Shown piece after piece: positions 23,801 to 35,986 of a stretch of 64,000 nt of DNA. Below the pieces are notes generated by a model. It was given only the letters and a program-made list of their open reading frames with translations, was not told the origin of the DNA and searched no databases. A program made the position numbers and the translations under genes. The DNA is from Bisporella sp. PMI_857 (Eukaryota > Ascomycota > Leotiomycetes > Helotiales > Helotiaceae), in contig JAJSPD010000003.1 in assembly GCA_021307315.1 (NCBI GenBank), positions 868,001-932,000 of the forward strand, read 5' to 3'. The first letter of the stretch is position 1; each line of letters starts with the position of its first letter.

Positions 23801-25024
23801 GTTGGTCAATTACTTTTGATGTGATTCTTGAGGAGAAGAAGAAGAAGAATTCTTGGGAATATATGTGGTGACCCCAAGGGAGCGTCTCAAAGGGATGTCG
23901 CACCAGATTATTGTTGTGCTCTGTTCGCAGTCTGTGCCTTGTTTTGACTTGTTTGGAGGGTTGAAGTTCAGACGATGTTAGATATCCTCAGAGCGATGTT
24001 CCCTATTATAGTATGGAGAACAATGGCATATAAGATAACAAACACGTGGGTTCAGAGAAAAGAAAGAATGAGCTATCGAGCGGGCGTTCAAGCTAAAGAA
24101 TGTGGTGTTGTGGTGGGAGCTGAACCTTAACAACTTAACCATACAACCGGATGCGGGACAAGACGCCAAAAGAATGCAATCGTCGGGAGATAGCATGTAC
24201 CGAAACGGAGGTGGGTGTTACCCAACCTTATTAAATACGTTTGCAAAAACATGGAGTGAGTGCCGTGGCATAAGATGCGCAATTTAGGGCAAAAGAATAA
24301 TTAATTGGAGCCGATCTCGTACAGCATAGCGCAGTGACCAGTGCAATAGCCGGACTGGGGATGGGTGTTCTTCTTAGTTGCGGGTCGGGGGGGGGTTTTC
24401 TGCATTCAGGATGATGGTTCTGGATGGGTCTGGATGGGCTTCAGATTCTGTACAGTAAGGACTGTCGCTTTAGGGGAGAAGGGGGGGAGAGGGGCAGTAG
24501 GGCACCGTCTCCGGCCCCTGCCCTGTCACTTCTCCATCCCGTTGCCCGTATCTCTCTTTAGATCCCATTGTTTTCATGAACCGGTGTCAATGCTATCGGT
24601 TTAATTGGCTATGATTCCTGCTTGGCATAACCTGCACTAGCATACTACAGTACATAGTTTACGCTCAGTATAGCGCTGTCAGGGCTGTCACTAAGCCTCC
24701 AGATTAGCGTAGAAGCTTAATTTTTTTCAAGACATCCAGAATCGAATGTTGCCCCCCTCTCCCCCAACAGCCAAGAGACCGGCGACTCCAGTGAGTCTAG
24801 CCTTTGGTCACTGCCACTATTAATCTATTAATGCATACAACTGTCTCCAGACTGGTTGGCCCTTCATGTAAAGTTGAAATGCAATATGGCTTGCGGGGTT
24901 GGCAAGAAGAAGGCTTCAGCACGTCACTAACAAAAGAAAATATATTACATATATTATACATAATTTTGCAAAAAAGCAATAATTAATCAGCTAACCAGCT
25001 TGAACGGCATCGTCCCGTAACAAG
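23801..25024. other. Intergenic, no gene seen
   Basis: Includes the promoter of the minus-strand secreted protein. Contains G-rich runs at about 24387-24396 and 24480-24490. No gene is supported. Confidence 0.45.
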
Positions 25025-25252
25025 ATGGGGAAATTCATACTTGCTATACACAAGTACGGTATCGCACTTGTATCCCTGACAGCATATCACTGTCAGGCAC
25101 TTCCCCCTGGAAGCCTAAACGTTGAACAGTACTACTGTGCAGAACAACCCATACTCAACAGCTGTGGTACGTAATAGTGCTCCTCACTTAGTATCAGCCT
25201 GCTGGTAGTAGCACAATGCAAAAACCCGGAGAGAGAAGAACACGAGGTGTGA
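25025..25252 (+). CDS. Possible very small secreted Cys-containing protein
   Basis: A two-exon model (25025-25166, 25212-25252) gives 60 residues. The 45-bp intron has GTACGT...GTAG boundaries and joins in phase. The N-terminus MGKFILAIHKYGIALVSLTA resembles a signal peptide, though His/Lys interrupt the hydrophobic core; cleavage could fall after HCQA. The mature part has three Cys (YYC, NSC, QC) and ends in a charged tail, EREEHEV. No homologous family is recognised. It lies alone in 3 kb of gene-poor DNA, as effector-like genes often do, but chance cannot be excluded. Confidence 0.33.
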
Positions 25253-27070
25253 TCTTCAAGCACCGCCCTAAATGCTTACATGGGGTGAGAAGCTCTCCGT
25301 TTTGCTGAAATCACAGGGCTGTGAAACTTCCTTGTGTTGATCGCGGAATCCCTGCCAAGCCCGGCGACCTCCATCAAACCCCCATAACTCTACCCAACCA
25401 AACCCTGGGCTTCGAGAAGCCTTCCTCAGGCGTTTCTCTACATGCCCGCAAATATCCCCTAAAATGATCATGGCTGACTCAGGTATGCTGGTCTACGCAC
25501 GTTTCACATATCCTCTACAAAGAACCTGTTTACCCACCCTGATAGAACTCCATTCACGATGCATTGCATCTGTTTGAGAAGGGTTGTCCCTTGATAATTC
25601 TTAGTAACAGCTCAGCTGCCTCTCTGTTTGCTGTGATCTTCGATGTGCTACATCACCGTATCCGCGTGGGTTAAACTTGCCTTATGTTCGGGTGACTAGT
25701 TGTATGCCGTGCCAGCTCTCGATACTAGCGACCAAACTTTGTACGACTTTCCCTTCTTCCACATCTGATGCTCATTCTCAGTGAGCAAAGTTTCACAAAT
25801 TTTTCCCCTCAAGCCTTGTCAGCCATTTGCTGTGGCTCAACAATAGTCACAGCGTCGACGAGTTCCACAGTGCACATCCTAGATCAAGATATTCCTCCGC
25901 CTTCTGCTTAGTACTCAGTTCTTCTACTTTTTGTTTACTAGGGAAGAAAGGTCTTGGAAGCCTGGACGTAACTCTCAGCTATCATGGTATGCACAAGCTA
26001 GTCCATCGCCAGGGTAGATGTGGTCTGGCTCATAACATCTCTTTTAGTGCTACGGCACTCGATTAGCGATGACGAGTATGCGTCAAATATTACGAGAATC
26101 CACATATGTCTCTGCAAACCCTCCATTTAGCCAGAATGTTTCCCCTCACCGCACTCTGCAGCTACTTCAGACTCTGAGAACGTCAGTGCTCTTTGTGATA
26201 TATCTAGAACTTCTTACCTGTCTTACTTTCGATGCTATCAGAGATGGCTCAAAAATTACGCCAATAGGCTCCAAGGATGTGTTCCCCGTAGATGACTCTG
26301 TTCTGAATAGTAAATATCTGGCGCTTAAATCCCTGGGAATGGGAAGTGTAAAGCTAGGAGCGTGTTTCAAATGCTAATTCAGACACGAAGTGCCATCCAC
26401 TTGAGAGACCATACCTGCTAATTTTCGTAACTCATTTCAAGTACTAGCGGGTCTTACAACTGCCTAGGAAGCCTCTGTAGCCTCCTAGCAAGACGTATCA
26501 TGTCATGGTTTTATTTAAACTAAAATATGAATCATGATTCAATGCGACTTTGTGAGCCTACAATTTTTTCGATCCGCGACAGCGCTTCGCAGGTTTTACT
26601 TCTCCAATCTTTCTCTGTGATGGCAGATATAAGACAATGCTTGTTGGAGACGAAGCATCGGCGCCATTTCCAAGATGTTGAACAGAAGCTCAAGCTCATA
26701 TGTTGTCTGTGTTGTATCTAGGTAGTCCCGAACGATCAATCTCAGCACTAAGCTCATATTGTAGCATTTGATTAAAAGTCCGAGATTATTTCCAAGCCAT
26801 TATTCTCAAAGAAGCAATCTAGTCATATCAAGTACTGCACTTATATATCTTTCTGTTGCGGCTCGACAACACCCATCAATCTTCATGAGGGTTTCACGTG
26901 ACCAATATAATCAAAAGGCAGGTTACATAATCAACAAGAGTGGGCGAGCAGCACATCATCACCGAGCATAATTACTAATTCACCATGCTCCCAAAAGACA
27001 TCAACAATTGAGCACGAGTTTGAGAAGCACCGCCATTAAAAAATTGTAATTTCATCTCTAAATCGACATC
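25253..27070. other. Intergenic, no gene seen
   Basis: Gene-poor, AT-rich DNA with short frames on both strands. The minus-strand frame 25471-25268 has a protein-like composition but no start context or homology that I can name. The end is the promoter of the carrier gene. Confidence 0.4.
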
Positions 27071-28549
27071 ATGACTCACAATGATGATATTGATGCCGAA
27101 AATCGGAGGAACATCGAGAGTAATGAAGAAACACCACTGTTAACTGATCGCCAGTCCGACGATGGCCAGGACGGAATTGAGGGAGAGGAGAAACAGAGGA
27201 TAGCAAGCTGGTATATCTGGAGAATCTTCTGGGTTATCGTGTTTGGTCTCGTTCTCGCCGTTTTTGTCAAAGGTTGGGTAGATGCAGGCGGTGATGTTGA
27301 TGTACGCGTCTACCACGCTTGCCAGGCCAAATATGCCGTTGGGCTAATCATCTCTATGTAGTTCGATCTCAACGCTGCACTCAAGCGAGCTCTTGGAGGC
27401 GGTTTGAGCGGTGCTGCGGCTATGGTGCTTCAAGTTCTACTTTTGATGGTATGAAATCTCGTTTCGACCTTCCGATAAGTTTTTGTACGAGGTCTGACCA
27501 TTACTCAGCCCCTTCGTACCATCATGAACTACCAGTACCGCTATGGGACTTCATTCACCGCCGCTACTAAGACACTTTATCATGATGGCGGTTTCCGGCG
27601 ATATTATCAAGGACTAGGCGCTGCACTTGTTCAAGGTTAGTTTCGGACTCTAATTTTGCGCGTGATATGGGCTCAACTATCTAGGACCCGTATCGAGGTT
27701 TGGAGACACTGCAGCCAACGCCGGAATATTGGCCTTGCTTCAATCAAACTCGTACCTAAAGGACTTGCCTTCGCCCATCAAAACAATTTTTGCGTCCTTA
27801 TGGTATGCTAATTTAAGATCCTCATGAATCTGTGAATTTCCGAGCTGATCTGATCCTATCTACATAGTGCCGCAGCTTTCCGAATGATTCTCACTCCTAT
27901 AGATACTTTAAAGACCACCCTTCAAGTGCAAGGTGCTCGTGGGACAAGCCTGCTTCGCCAACGCATCAAGACGGACGGCATTGGCAGTCTTTGGTGGGGA
28001 GCTTTTGCCACCGCAGCTGCTACTTTTGTGGGACATTACCCATGGTTTGCTACTGTAAGTTACTCACCTAGCGTACCGACGCGCAATATACTTACAGAGT
28101 AATAGTATAATTTCCTATCAGAGAACATCCCAGAACCATCAAAGCACTCCATCGGGTTATGGTTGCTCCGTCTCGCCTTCATCGGATTCGTCTCCTCTGT
28201 CATCTCAGACACCGTTTCGAACTCTCTCAGGGTGGTGAAGACATACCGCCAGGTTAACGACACTAAAATATCATACTGTAAGTCCCCTTTCGGATCATCT
28301 TATCAACGATTGTGTAAGCTAAACATTCACAGCTGAAGCTGCGAGATCGGTAGTTGTCGAAGAGGGATTAACGGGGCTTCTTGGACGCGGGCTCGGAACT
28401 CGCATATTATGTAACGGTCTTCAAGGGCTGCTGTTCTCAATTTTATGGAAGCTGTTCCTAAACATGTGAGTTTATTCCAATTCCCACAGCTGTATGGAGC
28501 AAGACTAATTAACACGGTCTTCAGCTGGGACAAGAAAACAAGTTCCTAA
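27071..28549 (+). CDS. Mitochondrial-carrier-like membrane protein with N-terminal extension
   Basis: Eight exons (27071-27301, 27362-27448, 27509-27635, 27685-27802, 27868-28054, 28106-28277, 28333-28465, 28525-28549) join in phase to 359 residues. A polar, acidic N-terminus of about 45 residues is followed by a hydrophobic helix, WRIFWVIVFGLVLAVFVKGW, then six segments with carrier character: ALGGGLSGAAAMVLQVLLLM PL, YYQGLGAALVQGPVSRFGD, FRMILTPIDTLKTTLQVQGA, WWGAFATAAATFVGHYPWF and LLGRGLGTRILCNGLQGLLF. Only PIDTLKT fits the canonical P-x-[DE]-x-x-[KR] signature well, so this belongs to a divergent fungal branch. Known role of the fold: solute exchange across the inner mitochondrial membrane; substrate and exact membrane are unknown. 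The dense exon structure and retained phases argue that it is functional. Confidence 0.85.
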
Positions 28550-28706
28550 TCCGGTATACAAAGTAAAGTTTTGGGCATTCAACCATTATATATGTTGCGT
28601 CTAGAGATATTTGCAGAAGGAGGCAGATATAGTTTTATATTTAGATTCTCATAGAGTGTTTTTGTCACTGCTCATCTCCAGCAATTCATTTCCTTCAACA
28701 ACCCTT

Positions 28707-29710
28707 CTAGATCCTTACTAGATCATCTGGTCTTAGCATGCCCTGTGTTATTCCATACAGACATTGCTCAAGCATGGCTGCCGCAAGCTCAGAAACATGG
28801 ATGCTTGGCGTGGAACTAAACATGCCTGACAGGCTTTTCGTCATCGCGGTTAGTGCAACGCCCCGGTAAGGATCTTCAATTAGACCTGGTTTCAGGATAC
28901 GACATCGGCATCCGCGGGATGCTGGTGTGCGAAGCCCAGAATTGCGGTTTTCGTGTGGCCCTGCGACAAAGGTTAGTTGTGCTACAGTCTAAATACCGTC
29001 CAATACAGTGTAGGAGTCCAATTTAGATGTGTCAAGAATTCTCAGCCATTAAAGACTATCTGTTAAAAGGATTATCTCCACCCCAAACCCTTGTTCAAAG
29101 ACGTGGGTAGTATTCAAAGTCCCTGATACTTTGAGCGCGTAGTTATAGCCCACAACATATAGTGGGAGAGACGATATTGACTTACACGCATAATAGGTAC
29201 TCAGCCAGGAACGCGAGAGCATTACTCTAATCACGTTCGGTGGTGCCACTGGAAACATAGACAAACCTCAAAGGTTTCTTGGCCAGATTCACAATATTCA
29301 CCAGCCCATTAACAGCGTAGTCATGGCAGATCTCGGTAACCCTTATCAAAATCCATTCGCGTGGCATTCGACGGCGTGGTCGCCAACGTCCTAGGTTCAG
29401 CACGTGAGCCATGTTGCAGCCTCGACGAAAAAAAAAAAAAATTCCATCACAAAGGTTTCACAAACCAGATGCACGCATCGGCATCTTTGATCCGCGCTTG
29501 CACGGACGCAGGATAGGCATGCAGCCAGTCTTGCAGAACTACCGATTCCAGCTTCGAGACATCTTCGTATCGCCCGAGCGTATCGGGGTCAGGCGGGAGC
29601 ATCGGCCTGCGAGACAGCGCGATTATAGATGCCACCGCCGTGTTGCTGAGGGCTTGGTGGATAACTTCTGCTCCAACAAAGCCCGTGGCTCCTGCGACAA
29701 CGATTTTCAT
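28707..29710 (-). pseudogene. Broken NAD(P)-binding (extended-SDR/NmrA-type) oxidoreductase gene
   Basis: The 5' part is sound: MKIVVAGATGFVGAEVIHQA with the G-x-x-G-x-x-G dinucleotide motif, continuing to DADACIW. An intron-like GTTTGT...CTAG follows and includes a T13 run. The reading resumes as TLATTPSNATRMDFDKGYRD, then needs a one-base frame change to read HDYAVNGLVNIVNLAKKPL and RFVYVSSGTTERD, directly followed by a TAG where relatives have Gln (CAG to TAG). The C-terminal part is still recognisable in another frame near 28930-28707 (LKPGLIEDPYRGV; HVSELAAAMLEQCL). Intact relatives are cytosolic NAD(P)-dependent reductases or redox sensors. A frameshift plus a stop in conserved positions support a pseudogene; a sequencing error could explain one lesion but not both. 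Confidence 0.72.
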
Positions 29711-31150
29711 TTTGATAGTCGCCTCCTTGATCAGTTGTTTTGAAACTATAAGGGGTCGTTGAATTCAAGAATAAGAGATGTTTAGCGATAAAGAGGAAGA
29801 ATTAGCGAATGATATATCATCTCTCAAGGTATATAGATTCGTTGGTAGTTAAATATATGACATACTAGCTTATTCTGCATCGTTCCTACCTAAACAGGAT
29901 GTGTTAATGTATTTAGGCTTGGCAGAGCGGTGCCAAGGCTCGCTTCTGCCCCCTGAGCTAGGAATTGATCATCGAGGTGTGAAGCCCATGTCGAAATATT
30001 GCCAGAGCAAAAATAAAATGACACCGATGAGTTATTTTCCACTCCTGCTATTCATATTATTTCACCACATTTTTGTTCTACAGAAGTTACACCAAGTGTA
30101 CTGTACGAGCTATTACACGGTTGTGCTAACTTGTATCGTTCAGTAAGAGACAAAGCGAAGCTAAGTAAGAGAATCTACAAGTAATATGTATGAGTTTAAG
30201 TATATACGTCTCGGCCTAGTAGTCCTTCCAATCTCTAATTTGTGATGTTGTTCTTAAGATGCATCAAACACTCTGTTACTTAGAGGCTACTGACGACTTG
30301 TTCCATTGATCCCTAGCGAGAATTAGGAGAGAAAGGAATGAAACATATATTGATGACTCGGTGTACTCAAATAAATGCTACTATCTATATAAATGAGCGA
30401 AATTTCCATGTATAAACGCACGAGTATGGTTAAAGCAAATAGCTTCCAATGCTCAATCGGGAAGCTCAGCAACCTCCACCACCCGCCTCTCGAATTAATC
30501 CGGGAAATATGCGTTATAGATCCGAAAGAGAGTCGTTCCTTCTATATCAATCTCTCAAGCGCCGGTACATTTGTAGCAGCTTCTAGGTGACCTACTTTCT
30601 CGAAACAGATCGTGATATACATAGTTCAAGTGTCCTCCTAACATCTTGCTTGAGGTTCCAATAAATGTCACTTTGCGTGCTTCAATATCACGACAGAGCT
30701 CAATTTATACTGCATATAAGGTCAATTGACCCGACCAGACTAGGGGTAATGATAAATGGCCTATCCATCGACACGAACTTAAACATACTGGAAATCTTCC
30801 TCTTGAACTATAGCTTTCGCCATCCTATTTACCAGATCTTGCTAATAAGTAACACAAAGCAGAATCGTTCTGATCAATACTTGCCAAATTCAGGATAAGT
30901 TCAACATTGCAGCCACCTCTTCATCGCTTAGATTAAGGAGGTAGATCATGTGATCAATATGCAGCTCCGCCCCACTTTCCAAGACTGTCACAGCTAGGTT
31001 TCTCCCCAAATTAACAGGATCAAAGCAAGCAATCATGACTCTTGCAATAAAATCGCATCAACAGCTCTCTCGACAGATGTCGGCTATAATGCTTCAACGA
31101 ACCTAAAGAGAATGATTGATTGAGCCGAAGTCGAATGCTGGATATCAACA
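29711..31150. other. Intergenic, no gene seen
   Basis: AT-rich spacer with only short open frames between the pseudogene start and the DUF3468-type gene. No repeat or RNA gene is recognised. Confidence 0.45.
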
Positions 31151-32951
31151 ATGCGCTCATTTCAATTTGTCTCCGTTTCGCCAAGCGATAATACCCCTAA
31201 GGCTGACCAACGTCGCCTCGTACGATCCAATGCCGCAAGCTATCAATGGAGCCGGCAGAAGAAGAAGAGAAGGCGCCAACGAAATTCGCCCGTGTCGGAC
31301 GAAGAAGGAACTACTCATGTGGGTTTAACAGATGATGATGCTGCTGAGCCTACATTGCTTGGCGCAAGTTCGCCCAGCGAGTTCAGCGACGTAGCTGAGA
31401 AGCACAGCAACGCTCAAGGTGTTAGAGATGCTAAAAGGTCGAGGTCGCTTATTTCTCAGAGTAGGATGTATTTGCCATCCCCACAAAGTATCCATCAAGT
31501 TGTGTCTCCAACAGATCAAGCTGGGCAACTTATGAGATTCAGTATGTCACCTTTTCTAGACCTTGTTTGACACATAAGAAGCATACCTCAAAATTACAAT
31601 TCTGATATTCAAATTAAGCTAACTTTGATAATGAAAAGACGTGGAATATATAATCCCGCGCCTCGTCCCAGAAATCCAAAAAGGGACTCCCAACCCGGCA
31701 ACGGACCTTTGGGTCCGCCTCGCCATGGAACACACAACCCTCTACAAAGTCTGGGTACATTGTGTCTCCGTTTACTACTGGGCTCTCCGCGGGAACTTTC
31801 GACAAACTGCTCTTCTCCTCTCCACGCATTCACAGGCGCTAGAGCTCCTCAATGCAGAAATGAAACATCCATCTAGCGCTTGCAGCGACGAGAACATTCT
31901 CTCTGTCTGGGGTTTGGCGGTGCATGGCTGGGAACCTTTTCCTATCCCTGGAAGAAGAGGACCTACGACAGGTAGAATGAAGCATTTGCAAAGTCTGGAT
32001 CGGTATAGCTTGATGAAGTTCGTTCCATTGCATCTCGATGGGCTGGATGCCCTGATTCAGATGCGCGGAGGCTTAACGGAGATCAAGCTGCAGGGTGTTG
32101 CTGCCTTGATATCGTAGTAGGTTTAGTTTTTCACATAGCTAGCTTGGGTCACTAACCCATCTTTCAGCACCGGCCTCGTTGAAGCAACGAAAACCATTAC
32201 CAGACCACGCTGGCAATTCGTACCGGTCTGCCCTGTCTTCACGCGGCTAGAAGACATGGACACGGTAGTTCACCCAAGTCACCCTCTCGCCAACATTGGC
32301 ACCGGCTTCTCTGCAATATTTAGCTCATCATCTGCGGGCCAGGCCCAAGATTTTTATACCGTCCTCCTCGATATATCCTCTTTCACCACCATCCTCTTCT
32401 CCGTCCACAACGGTTATCAATTTCCCGAAAGTGTCGGCGGGGTTGCTGACCAACGCAATCACATCCATCACGCCCTGCTTTCTCTACCCGAGGACCCCTA
32501 CCCTGCGCCTTCCTCCGTATACGAACGGTATTATGAGTCCACACGTTTAGCCGCAATTATATTTAGCCTTCTGATTATATTCCCTATTACATCCTCCGCT
32601 GCTTCATTCCAAATGCTCGCCAGCCGGCTGATGGCTCAGCTACAGAGGATGGAAACCCGCATACCATCTCCGGAGGAAATGGAGCTGCACAGCTGGATAC
32701 TATTTATGGGAGGCATAGCCGCAATCAGCTGTCCTGAGCGGTCATGGTACGTATCTAGGCTAGCAGCGATCTCGCAAGAATTCGATCTTAGCAGCTGGGA
32801 GGACGTGAAGACGATGCTCGAGAGGTTCTTGTGGTTGCGGAGCACGAATGAAATCGATGGCATGTCACTTTGGGATGAGTTCCAGCAGGTTGCGGTCTCT
32901 CCCCCGCCCGGACAGCATGAGTTGCGGAATCTGATAGTTCATAATACCTGA
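31151..32951 (+). CDS. Fungal transcription-factor-like protein (DUF3468 type) without Zn2Cys6 finger
   Basis: Three exons (31151-31541, 31639-32113, 32168-32951) join in phase to 549 residues. The N-terminus has the block RSNAASYQWSRQKKKRRRQR, a basic S-H-A-[AS]-x-x-x-W-x-[KR]-like patch typical of these proteins instead of a zinc cluster, and a likely nuclear signal. Acidic/Ser-rich linker follows. From about 130 to the end is the helical fungal-TF middle region: NVEYIIPRLVPEIQ, NPATDLWVRLAMEHTTLY, TALLLSTHSQALELLNAEM, LDALIQMRGGLTEI and the terminal MLERFLWLRSTNEIDGM. Known relatives are annotated as fungal-specific transcription factors, often linked to secondary metabolism. DNA binding is unproven because the zinc finger is absent. 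A pathway role cannot be inferred from its neighbours. Confidence 0.85.
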
Positions 32952-33776
32952 TGCTTATCTGGCTGAAATGAAGCACGAATTTCCCAATTCATATTATTCG
33001 GTCCACCTTAGTAATAAGTGCGATCAGGAAGGAATCCGTTTCCACAGAAAGCTTTAGCTCATGGCGATTTCGCGAATGTGAGTTTTTGAGGCTGGTTGTG
33101 TGGCGAAAAGTTTAGATTGCTAAAGTCGTGATTGGGACTTATTTTCCAATTCGGAGAGAAGTAGTGGTTGTGCATGAGAAAAAGAGTGCGAGGTGGCATA
33201 ACATTCTTATATACGCATTACAACTTCGGCAGGCAAAAGAGTATATTTGGTCTTACGGTATTTACGCATTGCAAAGATCTATGGTGTTCACAGAGCATGC
33301 AGCAAGAAAACTTTGCTATTGTGAATCACCTCACTCACCCATTCGTGGGCGAAAATATGCAAGAGAACAAGAAATACGGGAACAGGTAATAACAAAAGCT
33401 TCGGACAGCCTGGCATATATATCCAGTGAGAATTTTAATCGGAGAATGAATATAAGGGCAGAGAGATGAAGATGGCCAAGATATATATATCATGCACCAG
33501 ACAGGCTTGGTAAATCATATGGCAGATGCGAAGGAAAACTGAAAGGCAATTACAGGTATAACAGCTAGAGCAACAACCCATATTGCTTCACTGAATGACG
33601 CTGGTTGGATGTACGTTTGCATATTAACCATGATACTGGCAAATTTACCAAGAAACTTAGTACATGGTCTTGGCTTCGGGGAATTGCCACTCAAGTATTG
33701 CTCTTTTGAGCCGCTTTGATCTTGGGGACGAAAATTTCTAGTACCTCAATCTAACGATTAAATTCTCATATCCAAT
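32952..33776. other. Convergent 3' flanks, no gene seen
   Basis: AT-rich DNA between the DUF3468-type gene and the acyl-CoA ligase 3' end. A short TA repeat lies at about 33480-33490. No gene is supported. Confidence 0.45.
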
Positions 33777-35986
33777 TTACAACCTAGCTTTGGGCAGGTC
33801 TTTGTCTCCAACTTCCTCCTTAGCTCGTTCTCTCAGGATCTTACGCAGAATCTTGCCAGACTTTGACTGCTTAGCATTACGCAATCCTTATGGTAAGGCA
33901 TTCTAACTTACCGGATTCTTGGGCACAACATCAGTAAACACAACTCCACCAACCAGCCTCTTATATCTAGTTACCCGCTTGGCCACCCAGTCCGCGATCT
34001 CTTTCTCCTTAGCTATGCTCTTGTGACTCGCTTGCACGACTACGTATGCTCTTGGAATTTCTTCGCCGTTGATGGTGACGCCGACGACAGCGGCGTCTGC
34101 GATATGCGGATGTTCTGGCAATGATGGTCAGCATTATCCTGGATGAATTTAAATTTCGGATTGTCAAGGAGGAGTTGAAAGGACAATCTGTATGAGATGA
34201 AGAAAGTTCATACCTAATAATAAAGCCTCCAGCTCTGCCGGAGCTACTTGATTTCCCTTTACCTTGATAAGCTCTTTCATGCGATCAACGATAAAAAACC
34301 TGCCTGCTTCATCGACATACGCAATGTCACCAGTTCTCATCCAACGGCCAGAAGCATCATCGACGAAGACTTCATCAGTCGCTTTCTGGTTGCGCCAATA
34401 ACCCTTCATGATGCTGAAATAGTTAATTTTTGTTCTTCGATAAAAGTAGGGAGCCTAATCATACTTTGGCGCTTGAACCCATATCTCTCCACGCTCCCCG
34501 GTAGCTACTTCTTTGCCATCCGCATCTACAATTCGCGCGTGACAGTTCGCGTTCAATTCGCCTACTGAATTAGATAGGCATTTTTCTCGAGGGTCCCACC
34601 CTAAGAGAGAGCACGTCGCCTCCGTCATTCCCCATCCTTGCTACTTAACATTAGCCTAAGAATTAGTTGCCTTTTTAGAGGAAGTACCTTTAGTTTTCTG
34701 TCGCCTTCCGGCCATAGAGCCTCCGCTTCTTCGATTACCTCGCCACCTAAAGGTGCTGCGCCGGATCCAATTTCAGTAATACTACTCAAATCGTACTTTT
34801 TGGTCAGAGGAGATTTCGCGAGTGCCTGCACAGGGTTAACCGTTGTGATTGGTATAACAAGCCTTTTTTATAATAGGGCAACAATATTGATCTACTTACT
34901 ACAACAATGGGAGGCACCATGACCAGGGAGGTGATTTTATATCTCTGCACAGCTTCCAATACCCCTACAAAGTCAAACTTTTTCATAATATAAACGGGTA
35001 TTCCTCTTTTCGGTCCTCCAGCAATAAAAATTGTCTGACCCATGGCATGGTAGAGCGGTAAAAAGCAGAGCCATTTACTAATTTCTGTCAGGGTATATGT
35101 TAACAAGGATTGGTGTAACCTACGCTTTTTTCCTTTTCTCAGGTTCCTTAGGATCAAGTTGGTTCCTAATTTCGTGGTCTCGGATTAGCTCTAACTATAA
35201 CCAGCTTAATCACCTCTTAACCGGCCTTCTCTATTTCGTGGGGTTATAGCCATATGTCATGATGGGTCAATATGGAGAACTTTCTCAAGCAATAGGAAAA
35301 GCATCCGCGACCACTCACAAATGTGCGTGCTGTGTCGCGTTTGCAACATAATTGAAGTGTGTAATCATCACACCCTTCGGGACGCCAGTCGTTCCAGAGC
35401 TATAGTTCAAGCAACAAATGGCATCCTTTGGATCCTCTGGTTCACACCATCTAAACCTCCTCCCCACCGCTTCCGACTCGAACAACGTTGCCCAATTCTT
35501 AACACCCAACCTCGTTGTGCCCGACCCCTCCAATAACTCATCATCAAACCGAAACACGCGTTCCTTTCCCATTCCAATACTTTCTGCAGCTTCAATCCCC
35601 AGTTCCAAGCTCCCGTCCGTGCACAGAAGGAACTTTGCATCTGAGTCCTTCAACTGATATGCCAATTCTCTAGCTACGAAGTTCGGGTTTGCGCCTGTGA
35701 ATATGCCGCCCGCCATAACGATGCCCATGAACGCGACTGGGTAGAAGAGGTTGTTGCCACCAAAGAGGAGGACGCGGTCGGTAGGCTTCAGGCCAGCTCT
35801 TTGGAGACCGGCTGCTAAGCGTTGGGACCATAGCCGAAAGGATTCAATGGTAAGGAAGCGTGTTTTCGGATGGTCTGCATCGTAGAAAGCGACTCGTTGT
35901 GGAAGGGGGGAGCCGGGTGGTCCGAAGAGGTATTGTTGAAAGGAGCCACTTTGGAGGGGAACTTCCCATCGACTATGAATTGGCAT
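33777..35986 (-). CDS. Acyl-CoA synthetase, 4-coumarate-CoA ligase-like, with C-terminal PTS1
   Basis: Eight exons on the minus strand (35986-35319, 35165-35124, 35077-34900, 34825-34688, 34640-34465, 34413-34214, 34114-33912, 33866-33777) join in phase to 564 residues. The AMP-binding P-loop [16 protein letters not shown] is at about 200. Next come the LPLYHAMGQ core, [11 protein letters not shown], the QGWGMTEAT motif (restored by splicing), [16 protein letters not shown] with the conserved [23 protein letters not shown], and the catalytic Lys in [11 protein letters not shown], also restored by splicing. The protein ends in ARL, a peroxisomal PTS1-type tripeptide. Known reaction: ATP-dependent CoA thioester formation through an acyl adenylate on hydroxycinnamic, medium-chain or related acids. 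First gene of a four-gene minus-strand run. The specific substrate is unknown. Confidence 0.92.
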
